From Wolfiporia cocos (lineage: Eukaryota; Basidiomycota; Agaricomycetes; Polyporales; Phaeolaceae), in assembly GCA_029448655.1 (NCBI GenBank), contig JACCLO010000008.1, positions 310,001 through 374,000 on the forward strand: 64,000 nucleotides of DNA, in the 5' to 3' direction. The notes beneath the pieces are model-generated. The model was not told where the DNA came from, made no database searches, and saw nothing but the letters and a program-made list of their open reading frames with translations. A program made the translations under genes and the position numbers. This document shows positions 45,755 to 54,842 of this stretch, piece after piece. The stretch's first letter is position 1; each line of letters begins with the position of its first letter.

Positions 45755-46319
45755 ATTACCCCCTCGTTAGCTTTCATCGTCCCGATGAAGGACTCACAAC
45801 CCTCCTGATTGCCTTGTTAACGCCTTGCTGCTGGCTCTATCCCTTCGCGTGTTACCCTTGCTCGTCGCATCCCGGCATGTGGGAGCCTCAGAGTGGGGGC
45901 GAGGTTAGTGAGGGGCAGTGGTGGGGCTTACAGGGGTCGGTTCGTCTTCAGGGTCTTCTGCTAACGGTCTCGCTTGGTGGTAGTCGCGCTGTAGGCAATC
46001 TTGAATAGATCATGTCGCAGCGGGGTTAGGCGCACGCGCCCTTCGCATACCCGCGATGATCACGCAATGTCGCGCTTCCTGGCCGTCCGGAGGTACGTTG
46101 TGACTTACGTACTAGGCTCCTTCTATCGCTCAACAGCAAGGACGGACTTTCCTTTCCACTCCTCAGTAGGTCGTCATGGCGACGTGGTTGTATGGGGACT
46201 GGCATACGACTGCCGACCGAGGACGCTTGTGTCCAAGGCTGTCCCGCCCCAACGTCAGACCTAAAGAGTGGGAAACCCTCAGGGGCCAACGCCCGGGAGG
46301 TAAAGTAGTTCTGTCAATA
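45755..46319 (-). other. Internal region of element L
   Basis: 565 bp; the frames present are short and unlike any gypsy protein. Function is likely limited to priming, packaging and the polypurine tract. Confidence 0.75.
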
Positions 46320-46564
46320 TGTCACAAACTGACATAGACGTGCCTTTAACCCTCTACTCTCTCTCTATACACCCTATCTCTCAGCCCCCCCTCCAACAGA
46401 AGGCCGAGGTACAACGCCGTCTCAAATGTCGGCGAGGTGTGGTGACAGGGAATTCAAGGGGAGCATGCCTAGTGGTAGCAGTAAGAGGGGAAGCACCCCC
46501 AATAACGAGATTGACAGAACTGGGGAGTAAGCCCCAGCTCGACGTACTATATATACAGGTAGAG

Positions 46565-47659
46565 TGTCACAGATTTATCTGGGGCTTACAGCATTTTTCC
46601 TATGATTATAGCAATTTACCTGGGATTTATACGTCTAACTACCAGTTATCTACGGGTTAACTCCCATTGCCACCACGACAAGCTCTTAACTGGGCTTATC
46701 AACCACATGACCAGCTTACGTAACACTACGGTACAACCACGTCCAATAGCAACACTACAGCTACGTCATACAGGTCTCGCCCGTCAGAGCAAGACCAGCC
46801 ACGTCATAGATCCTAGATCATAATGATAGGCCGAGCGCGGCACGCTCGCATAATAATGTCCACATGTACAAACAGTGCCTCGCGGCCTTGTACTATTGGG
46901 TCGGCCTTCACGGCTTCCCACCGCCATAAGATCCTCGATCACAATGGCACCTCAGGCGCGCCACGCCTTCGCATAATAATGGCAACACGACCATACAGCA
47001 CTATAATAGCATCAAGGCTATATCGCTATAGGTCACGGCCTTCCCGGCCATCCCACGGACTCGGTGTTCTCCAAGTCCCGGGCTTCTGCCATCACGGCGT
47101 TGCCCAAACACCGGTCCTCGCCTCACGGCTAAGACCAACACATGTCCCGGTTACCTTACGGCCCGGCACATATCACATGCCACGGTACTTCCCGTCCAAT
47201 GGCATAACGACCTCGGCGCCTCGCCTTGGTCATCCAACGAAGACCGGCCAATCGCCATTATACCTCACGGTATCCGGCAACCGGCTTCCCCTATACCCGG
47301 GCTGCGCCCGCGTTATCACAACAATAAAGACATAATCCCTCTCATACGATTGGTTCGGCCATTAGGGCCAGCCACGGCCATTCTATGTAGAGTCCATGAA
47401 CAGTAGATAAGATAAGCTTTGCCACTTGGCAAAGCCACATAACCCGGTAAGGCAGTACTAGCTAGTAGCACGTGCCCTCCCATCACACATGTATTTAAGT
47501 AGGAGCCAAGCGCTCTATAACTTCAGTTCTATTCTTCTCGGCGTACGCCGTAGAAGAACCTCCTACCTCCTGCGTCGTCTGATAACCTCTTCCTCACCTA
47601 AGTCGCCTAGTTCATCGCAGGATACTGGCTTGGTGAGTCCCACAGAGCCATCTGTGTCA
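46565..47659 (+). repeat. Solo LTR, family K, copy 2 (1,095 bp)
   Basis: TGTCACAGATTTATC...CATCTGTGTCA, perfect duplications TAGAG (46560-46564; 47660-47664). Open frames inside (for example 46823-47335) recur in all K copies as repeat sequence and are not taken as genes. Confidence 0.94.
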
Positions 47660-47850
47660 TAGAGACCGCGTAACTACTGGGGGTTGACCCACCCTAAAGG
47701 GGGCCGTGCACCACTACGCAATAGCACGCCATACAAACGCCATCTACCTAACACGTGAGCGTACTGGCGGGGAGGACGGGCCGTAACCCTACTATCTACG
47801 ACAATCTGTATCTAATCTATAAGCCACGTGACCTTGAACGCACCAGTCTA

Positions 47851-48440
47851 TGTCACAGACTTACCTGTCTGTGCGACCCTGGACTCAGGGGAACCCTCAC
47901 AAGCCTGTGTAGACGTGAGCCAGCGGCCACGACGAACTCATACGGCCAACCCTAGGTGAACTCATAAGTCCATCCCGAGGGTGCTCAGCCACCTAAGGCC
48001 CCGCAGCCGTCGCAGTCGCCGACCTTCAGACTAGGCAGACAAGATGAGGCCCCGGGCCAGCAGCAACACAAACAGATTGTAAGAAAGGAGCTTTACGCTC
48101 ATTGACGAGAATCCTAAAGATGGGGCTGTAAGGCCGCCATCTTGTCGTATATATACATGTGTGCGCGTAGTAACTACGAGCCCAGCCCTAAAGTAATGGT
48201 CCGTGCGCCTTATCTACAGGGCACATGACAAGTAACGCTACATGTAACTATGTGACCATGAGTGACCGTATGAGGAGGCGCGCGCTACCCTACAGCGCTA
48301 ACCGATGCAGTCAGGTGATCTATATGCTCGAGAACTAACGTGAGACAAAGCGTTAGTGTAGCGGAGCGGCGTACGCCTAGCGCCGCCCATACAGCTAACG
48401 TGAGTGGAGTCAGGTACCCCCCCAGGGTATAACCGTGACA
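47851..48440 (-). repeat. Solo LTR, family O group (590 bp)
   Basis: TGTCACAGACTTACC...TAACCGTGACA, perfect duplications GTCTA (47846-47850; 48441-48445). In LTR sense the end forms CACAGAC...GTCTGTG. Confidence 0.93.
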
Positions 48441-48500
48441 GTCTACGCGTTCGACCCACGGAGAGGGCAGATCCTAGGCGATGGCCCAGAATCTGTGACA

Positions 48501-48816
48501 CTACGTTAGTAAGCCATGCATGTGATTCTTATTAGATACTAGCGCCGCCTCGTAGTTACGCACGGACCTACTTTAGGGTAGCCACATAGTTCCGTGATGC
48601 GACGCTCCTCATGTATATAAGGCTGCACTGTCTGAGGGTTACACCTCAGACTTGTTATTCTCGACGTTGGGCTTAGTCCCTCTATACTCCCTCATGTGTG
48701 CTAGTCTGCGACCGCAACACTACTCCTCTTCTTTGTCTAAGACTGGTGACCTTACGACTTAAGCAACACCCAGAGGACGGTCAAGACCTTAATAAGTACG
48801 TTATGACAGTATTGTG
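48501..48816 (+). repeat. LTR B remnant joined to family N LTR
   Basis: CTACGTTAGTAAGCCATGC (LTR B, to about 48536) runs straight into the middle of a family N LTR, which continues to GTATTGTGTCA at 48816, so a deletion lies at the joint. N part: GCACGGACC, CTTTAGGG, TGTATATAAGG, GTCTGAGG...CCTCAGAC (48630-48651). Confidence 0.78.
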
Positions 48817-49856
48817 TCAGGAGGAGCTTAGGATGCCGGCCGAGTGGGTCGAGAAACGGGGTCTTGCGAACCCCAAAGACGTCCACTGCACGGAGAAAAA
48901 GTGGGATTGGTTCTTGAACATCGACAAACAGATGAATGCCACCCACAAAAACCTCTTCCGGCTATGGAAAGTCCCCGACGCCACCACCACGGCCCCTATC
49001 ATAGCAAAATTCACCACGCTCGTCACCGATTTCGACGATCTCTCCACACACCTGGAGCAAAGGGTCCATCAGGACTCCATGAAGAACGAAGATCTCCGCC
49101 GCCTCGAAAAATATCTCAGGAGGGTGGAGCACGTTTTTAAAGATTAACACAAGATAACAACTTACTAGTTATTCTTGAGGTTTTGCTGGTTAGGCGAAGA
49201 GTAGTAGCTGTTAAGCAGGATACGACACGAGTGTTACTCGATAGTATGAATGCAATGAATAGAACTGAGGCAATAGCGCTCAGCAAGTCTAGTATGTATA
49301 CATGATAAATAAGACCCCTAACAGTCTCATTAGGTAATACTAATGTCCGTATTCGTATGTACAAGTCCCCAGATACCTAAGTACTTAGTAATATATGATA
49401 AATACATATTCCAATCAAAACCGGGATATAGAACGGTGGCGTAGGCCGCACGAATGGCGTTTTGCGCTCTCGTCATTACAAAGACGGGGCGTGACCAAAG
49501 CCCGGTCCGCTGACGTTTATATGCTGACTGCTTCCGGACAGAATGTCCGATTGGGGGGAAACTAGACATGTGACTGATGGTAACTACTAGCGATAAGATA
49601 AGACCGTTGCTACGGGAGATAACGCGGCCATCATTCGGCACGTATGTAACTGTTAACTTATGAACCGGATAAGCTAGTTATTGGTCTAGAAAGTCGTAGA
49701 TAATTCGTAGGATTGCCGGAAAAATAGTAAGAAATATAGGGAAACTAGGAGAATTCTTGTGACAGAGATCTAGACGTGAAACAGCACGTTACGTACTTAA
49801 AGACACATTTAGTACATAGCGGTCTCAACTTCGACCTTGGAAAACCACAGCTGTAG
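48817..49856 (+). pseudogene. ORF0 of E6, C-terminal part, split by a solo LTR
   Basis: EELRMPAEWVEKRGLANPKD then CTEKKWDWFLNIDKQM, aligning with CTEKKFDWGAKVIP of E2; it continues to KYLRRVEHVFKD at 49144. After LTR C the frame resumes at about 49770 and ends at TAG 49854-49856. The upstream half is missing. Confidence 0.75.
49145..49764 (-). repeat. Solo LTR, family C (620 bp), in E6 ORF0
   Basis: TAACACAAGATAAC...GAATTCTTGTGACA. Flanks AAGAT (49140-49144) and GAGAT (49765-49769) agree at 4 of 5. Same family as the 3' LTR of the element it interrupts, opposite orientation. Confidence 0.87.
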
Positions 49857-49888
49857 TAGATAGAAAGTCCTGAAAAAGCATATTTCTT

Positions 49889-52252
49889 TTGATGCATGGC
49901 ATTGATTGCGAAAAAAAAGTCCTGAAAAGGCATTTAAGCCCTGAAAAGGCACCTTTTTTCTTGAATTATCGTTTAAGGAAGAGAATAACTCAAGCTGACG
50001 AATACTGTCCAGCAATGGTGTCATACACAATCATCCAAGGTGCCATGTACAACACCCACAAGGTGGCTACGGCCTACCGCCCCGCCGTCGGCAAGCACGC
50101 ATGGCCCGGAGAGCAAACCTGCTTGATGGACTACCTGCGAGTCGTATTCGGCATCAGAGTTAGGGGGAGTGTAACCTCCTTCAACTCAATTCCGGCGCAT
50201 GTGCGCCCATTCCTAAATGTGAACCATACGGCGTATATCAAGTACTACGGGGAAGATTCGACCAGGAACCACATATCGTGGTGGAGGTGGGACAACTATT
50301 GCACCGCCATCCCCTTGTCGGACCTCATAGTCCTGTACGGTGACGTCCATTGGTACTCGGAGGAAGAAGCATCGCCGCACACGAGAGCCGCCAGGCTCTT
50401 CAACCCGGAAACACCCGCACGCTGCGCAGTCGTCACCCCCGAAGGCAGCGAGACTCCACGACCGGAGGAACCAGTCAACACGGAGCCCCTATTTGGGTCG
50501 CTCCCTGACCTCCTCCCTTCCTACGAAAGGGGGACTTTGGAAATAGTTGCGCAGCCAGAAAGGAGCGAGAACGAATTGTTGGGAAGGTTGCAGCGCACTC
50601 TGGAAGTGGCCGCCTCAGACGAAGTTCTGCAGGTGGGAAAGGAAGCTTTCAGGGAGGCGCTGTACCAAGCCAAGAACCACCTCTACAGCAACCTCGCCGC
50701 TTACAAAAGCCGGGTGGATACGAACATGGAAATGTTCTGGAATAAGACCAACCAAATTCGGAGCCACAACCAGGTGCTTCAAAACAGAATCGAAGCACTA
50801 GAGGAAGCAGAGAGTTTGCGGCAACAATTGGATACCCTAACCGAAAATCGATTTGCTCGCATAGAAAAAGACATCACTACACTGCAAAAGTCTCCAGCAG
50901 TGTCAACCGCGGGACCCAGCGGTGCCCAGGTCACGGCACTAATTAATAGAATTGACCAACTCGAAGCGGAGTTAACCGCTCTAAAAAACGCACCAGCAGC
51001 CGCGCCAGCAGCTGCCACAACGGTCAACTTCCAACAGACCAAACCGACTCAGCCGCCCAAATTCTCGGGCCCTAAGGATTCTATCTTATCGAAAGAGTGG
51101 ATCCAAAAAATGGGCATGTATTTCACGGACGCCAAGGTGACCCTCGAGGAAGACAAGGTCCGCCAAGCCCTGCTACGGCTTACGGGCGAGGCCTACCAAT
51201 ACATGTCGCCGGTAGTGGACAAAATCGCCGCCGGACAAACCTCGGGGCACACATGGAAAACGTTCTCGGAAACAATCGAGAAGGTGTACGGCAAGAAGAC
51301 GGACAAGGAAATTGCCGAAAAGGAGATTGAAATGTACTTCGGAGACGAAGGGAAAAAGAAGCTCCAATCGGACTTCTTCTCTTGGGCACAGAAGCTCAGG
51401 ACCCTGGCTCGCCTGGCCGAGACTGACAACAAGACATTGTTCAGTCACATCAAACGGATCCTCCCGGAAAAGGTACGAGAGACCCTCGCTACCCTGGAAT
51501 CGGTGCCTGGCTTCACAATGCCGACCGACTGGGAGGTTTACCTCGATATGGCCATTGACCTCTACAAGAGGCAATACCCGGATAAGCTCAAAGGCAAGAT
51601 CTTTGAGGAAGAAAAGAAGAAGGAGTCGTCGGGGTCTGGCAAGGCCGCCGAAAAAGCTGCGTCGAAGCCTGCCAAGGCTGATGACAAAGGCAAAGGCAAG
51701 GCAAAGGAAACCGGCTCTTACGGGAAGGACTGTCGCAAGCACCCTGGACAACACAAATGGGGCGACTGTCCTGAGAACCCTAAGAACAAGCCGAAGGAAG
51801 CCAAGCCGGCCAGTAGTGGAAGCGGAACGACGAAGCCGACAGGCTCGTCGAGCGGAACGCAACAGTCGGGCCAGAAGAAACTGGACCCGAAAAAGAAGTA
51901 CAAAGTCCGAATTGTCAGCACCCAGGAACTGGTGACTGATGACGAAGATGAGTCCCCCCAAGCCACCGTAGGGACCATCCGGACAAACGTTCCGAAGCAA
52001 CCAGAGGTGGTTCCTCTGGCCCCCACTACGCGCATCAGCGATGAGGAGCAAAGCGGGAGCACGGTGCGATCGGCAGAAAGCACCAGCTCCGTCCAGACCC
52101 AGTCAACTGGTTTGACTTTGACTGCGCCTACACCGTCGGGCGACTCCATCAGGACACATCTGCCCTGGCTTCGCAAGCGGATAGCCGACTCCGCAAACAC
52201 CCTGGGCATCTACAGAAGCTCTGCCTCGGGTTTTCCCACCGAGCACATGTGA
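49889..52252 (+). CDS. E6 gag, apparently intact
   Basis: Open frame of 787 residues; the ATG at 50015 (MVSYTIIQGAMYNTHKV) may be the true start because 49870-49950 is repeat-like spacer with CCTGAAAAGG copies. The N-terminal about 150 residues (SVTSFNSIPAHVRPFLNVNH, SWWRWDNYCTAIPLSDL) are unlike E1 or E2. A coiled coil (LRQQLDTLTENRFARIEKDI) and the shared capsid-like core follow (TQPPKFSGPKDSILSKEWIQ; KKTDKEIAEKEIEMYFGDEG). A knuckle-like CRKHPGQHKWGDC has His at the second position (C-x2-H-x3-H-x4-C). The end carries LAPTTRISDEE. The final ATG TGA overlaps pol. Confidence 0.88.
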   Translation: MMHGIDCEKKVLKRHLSPEKAPFFLNYRLRKRITQADEYCPAMVSYTIIQGAMYNTHKVATAYRPAVGKHAWPGEQTCLMDYLRVVFGIRVRGSVTSFNSIPAHVRPFLNVNHTAYIKYYGEDSTRNHISWWRWDNYCTAIPLSDLIVLYGDVHWYSEEEASPHTRAARLFNPETPARCAVVTPEGSETPRPEEPVNTEPLFGSLPDLLPSYERGTLEIVAQPERSENELLGRLQRTLEVAASDEVLQVGKEAFREALYQAKNHLYSNLAAYKSRVDTNMEMFWNKTNQIRSHNQVLQNRIEALEEAESLRQQLDTLTENRFARIEKDITTLQKSPAVSTAGPSGAQVTALINRIDQLEAELTALKNAPAAAPAAATTVNFQQTKPTQPPKFSGPKDSILSKEWIQKMGMYFTDAKVTLEEDKVRQALLRLTGEAYQYMSPVVDKIAAGQTSGHTWKTFSETIEKVYGKKTDKEIAEKEIEMYFGDEGKKKLQSDFFSWAQKLRTLARLAETDNKTLFSHIKRILPEKVRETLATLESVPGFTMPTDWEVYLDMAIDLYKRQYPDKLKGKIFEEEKKKESSGSGKAAEKAASKPAKADDKGKGKAKETGSYGKDCRKHPGQHKWGDCPENPKNKPKEAKPASSGSGTTKPTGSSSGTQQSGQKKLDPKKKYKVRIVSTQELVTDDEDESPQATVGTIRTNVPKQPEVVPLAPTTRISDEEQSGSTVRSAESTSSVQTQSTGLTLTAPTPSGDSIRTHLPWLRKRIADSANTLGIYRSSASGFPTEHM

Positions 52253-53220
52253 TGACCTGCCCACTTGTGCTCCCGTGTAATTTTAGTCCCGTACCCGCTG
52301 TAAAGAGTGTATTCGAGTCAATGTATCATATTTTTGGCAACGATGCGCGCGACTTCGCTCGATCTTTCTGTGTCGAAGTAACACTCTGGGTATATGGGCA
52401 AAAAGTGCAGGCTCTGGCTTTAATCGACAGCGGCGCAACCATATCGGTCATATCACAACGATTGGTCGATAAACATAAGCTGGTCACCGACAAATTAGCG
52501 TTTCCCATTACGGTTACAAACGCAGACGGAACAGAAAACGTCGCCGGCCGCTTAACGCAATCAGTAAAAGCATTCATGCAACATGGCACACACAAGGAAA
52601 AAATAGGTCTGATGGTCATGCACCTAGAACCAGACCTAATCCTTGGCTATGACTGGTTACGTCTCCACAATCTGACCTTTGATTGGAGGAAAGGAGAAAT
52701 GGAATATGCACGCTGTACACACGACCAACCCTACGCCAGAAAAAAGGGTAACCGCCCTTCTGAGGAGGAAGCAGTTGAACTCCCAGAAAAGGAAATCATC
52801 GAGGTAAACTCGATTTGGGACACTCCCGTGGACATATTAGGAGAGGAGGACCCCGGAAATCCTTTGATCGCTTGGGTGGCAACCCTTGACGACGAGGAAA
52901 TGAACCTGCTGACACAGTTGGTAGCCGAGGTACTTGACAAAGACCTCGACGAAGCAGACGACCGTGAGGAAAACACACCACCGATTGACATTGAAAAATG
53001 GCGATCGTTAGTGCCCGAACAATACCAAGAGTATGGGCCAACGGTGTTCTCACAAAAGGCGTCAGAGAGGATGCCAGAACGGAAGCCCTGGGATCACACC
53101 ATAGTGCTTGAACCAGATGCGCAGCTTCCTCCCCCGGTAAAACCATACAAAATGTCTCCCCAAGAGTGTAATAGCTTGGATGAGTGGATAAACACCGAAC
53201 TACGGAAGGGTTACATCTGA
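52252..53220 (+). pseudogene. E6 pol: aspartic protease
   Basis: The ATG at 52252 overlaps the gag stop (TGATG), allowing reinitiation; the pol frame is -1 to gag, so frameshifting is also possible. Protease site ALIDSGATISVISQRL (about residues 60-75), LILGYDWLRLHNLTFDW, acidic linker, then KPYKMSPQECNSLDEWINTE before RT. TGA at 53218-53220 stands where E2 has CGA (Arg) in the motif GYIR, a likely C to T nonsense change. Otherwise continuous with the next frame. Confidence 0.9.
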
Positions 53221-54842
53221 CCGTCCGAAAGTCCAATGGCATCCCCAGTCTTCTTCGTCCACAAAAAGGACGGAGGACTGCGGATGGTTGTCGATTACAG
53301 GAGGCTAAACGAAATAACCGTGAAAAATCGTTATCCGATACCTCGGATCGATGACCTTATCGATCAATTGTCCCATGCGACCATCTTCACCAAAATCGAC
53401 CTTAGATGGGGATATAATAATGTCCGCATCAAGGAAGGTGATGAATGGAAGACGGCGTTTATCACACACCGTGGACTATACGAGGCAACGGTAATGTATT
53501 TCGGTTTCTGCAATGCCCCCGCAACGTTCCAAGCGATGATGAACTCTATCCTCGCACCGTTCATTCGAACCGGCAAGGTGGTTGTCTACTTAGACGACAT
53601 CTTGATTTTCGGGAATGATATGGAGGAACATCGGGGACTTACCAAAGGGGTTCTCCAAACCCTGAAGGACTCGGACTTATACGCGAAGCCCGAAAAGTGC
53701 TTCTTTGAACAGTCATCCATCGAATACCTAGGAATGATCATTTCCGATGGGAACATCATGATGGATCCAAAGAAGTACGCCGGAGTTCAGGACTGGCCTA
53801 GACCTACTAAGGTCAAAGAGGTTCAAGCTTTCCTTGGATTTGCCAATTTCTACAGGCGATTCATAGAAGGCTTCTCAAAAATAGCCAAACCACTCACCAT
53901 GCTGACCAAAAAGTCAGAAGCTTGGCATTGGGGCGCCGAGCAGGAAAATGCTTTCCAAACCCTAAAGGAAGCATTTACCAAAGCGCCCGTGCTTCGAATC
54001 CCGTTGCACGATCAGCCTTTCCGCGTAGAAACAGATGCGTCAGACTTCGCTACCGGAGCAGTATTATCTCAGTTAGATCCTACGGATAAAAAATTCCACC
54101 CCATGGCCTACTATAGCAAGTCGCTAAGTGCCCCGGAAAGGAACTACGAGATCTACGACAAGGAAATGTTGGCTGTCATCAGGGCCCTAGAGGAGTGGCG
54201 ACACTACCTAGAGGGACACCCTGAAAAATTCGAGATATGGTCCGATCACCTAAACCTGACCTATTTCAAAACAGCGCAAAAACTGACGAGACGACAAGCC
54301 CGTTGGGCACTGTACCTCTCACGCTTCAACTTCCAAATGAAGCACAAACCTGGCAAAACAATGCTAACCGCGGATCCTCTGTCCAGGCGGCCAGACCATG
54401 AGGAGGGGGTGGATCTCGATAACCGCGACCAGGTTCTTCTGAAACCTGAGTGGTTCGAGCAAGAGTACATGGCAATGGCTCTTGATACCTCCCATGCTGC
54501 CCCACAATCGGAAGATGAATTGATACTCCGAGAGATTCGCAAAGCGTTGCTAGACGACAAGGTCACAAAAGACTACAAGGAGCTGCTCTCATCCGGCCCT
54601 CGTGAATTCAAAAAAGACCTATCAGAATGGAACTATGAAGGAGGGTTACTCCTCCGAAGAGGCAAAGTCTACGTTCCAGCTACACCAGCGGGTATCAGAT
54701 GGCAAGTGGTCGAGTACCATCACGATCACAAGTCAGCTGGGCATTTTGGACGTTACAAAACATACAAATTGTTAAGCCACAACTATTGGTGGCCCGGAAT
54801 GTTCGTTTACGTCAAAAATACGTAGACGGATGTGACACATGC
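53221..54842 (+). pseudogene. E6 pol: reverse transcriptase, RNase H, integrase zinc domain
   Basis: Same frame after the TGA. RT: MASPVFFVHKKDGGLRMVVD, FTKIDLRWGYNNVRIKEGD, intact catalytic VYLDDILIFGND. RNase H: VETDASDFATGAVLSQLD, EIYDKEMLAVIRALEEWRHY, WSDHLNLTYF. Linker LTADPLSRRPDHEEGVD, then integrase HHDHKSAGHFGRYKTYKLLS. A missing A near 54818-54824 ends the frame at 54825; the CDTC half of the zinc site is split by LTR A at 54838-54842. Confidence 0.92.

Larger units (their letters stand above)
34665..48500. mobile_element. E4: dUTPase-bearing gypsy element (family P LTR) with inverted 3' third
   Basis: Plus-strand part: LTR P (34665-35035), leader, Gag-dUTPase-protease (35796-38813), RT-RNase H (40125-42026), integrase N-half (42543-43065). 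Minus-strand part: integrase C-half and chromodomain-like end (45264-44013), 3' LTR P (43642-44012), piece of host LTR B (43552-43641). Both halves fit one element: integrase is cut at AATTC on one side and GAATT on the other, and host LTR B is cut at ACAAT on one side and ATTGT on the other. Solo LTRs A (with B) and S and a TRIM-like L element (with K and O) are nested inside. Unlike E1, E2, E3 and E6 it has no ORF0. Confidence 0.87.
45270..48500 (-). mobile_element. TRIM-like element L: two LTRs around 565 bp
   Basis: 3' LTR 45270-45754 (485 bp), internal 45755-46319, 5' LTR 46320-48500 (net 486 bp after removing nested K and O LTRs). The internal part has no coding capacity. It carries a self-primer site (46307-46317, AGTTCTGTCAA on the plus strand) two bases from the 5' LTR, exactly matching the complement of the LTR segment 46511-46521, and a polypurine tract (CGAGGGGGTAA in element sense) beside the 3' LTR. 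It is therefore a complete non-autonomous element needing proteins from others. Confidence 0.87.
46320..48500 (-). repeat. LTR family L, copy 3 (5' LTR of element L), with two nested LTRs
   Basis: TGTCACAAACTGAC...GAATCTGTGACA, right flank CTACG (48501-48505). Interrupted by K copy 2 and an O-group LTR, each with perfect duplications. Confidence 0.92.

Noticed and set aside
46823..47335. 170-residue open frame in LTR K, echoed at 20609-20845, 22221-22496 and 55306-55614
   Set aside because: Similar peptides arise because the LTR copies are similar; frames are not kept open to the same length and no domain is seen.
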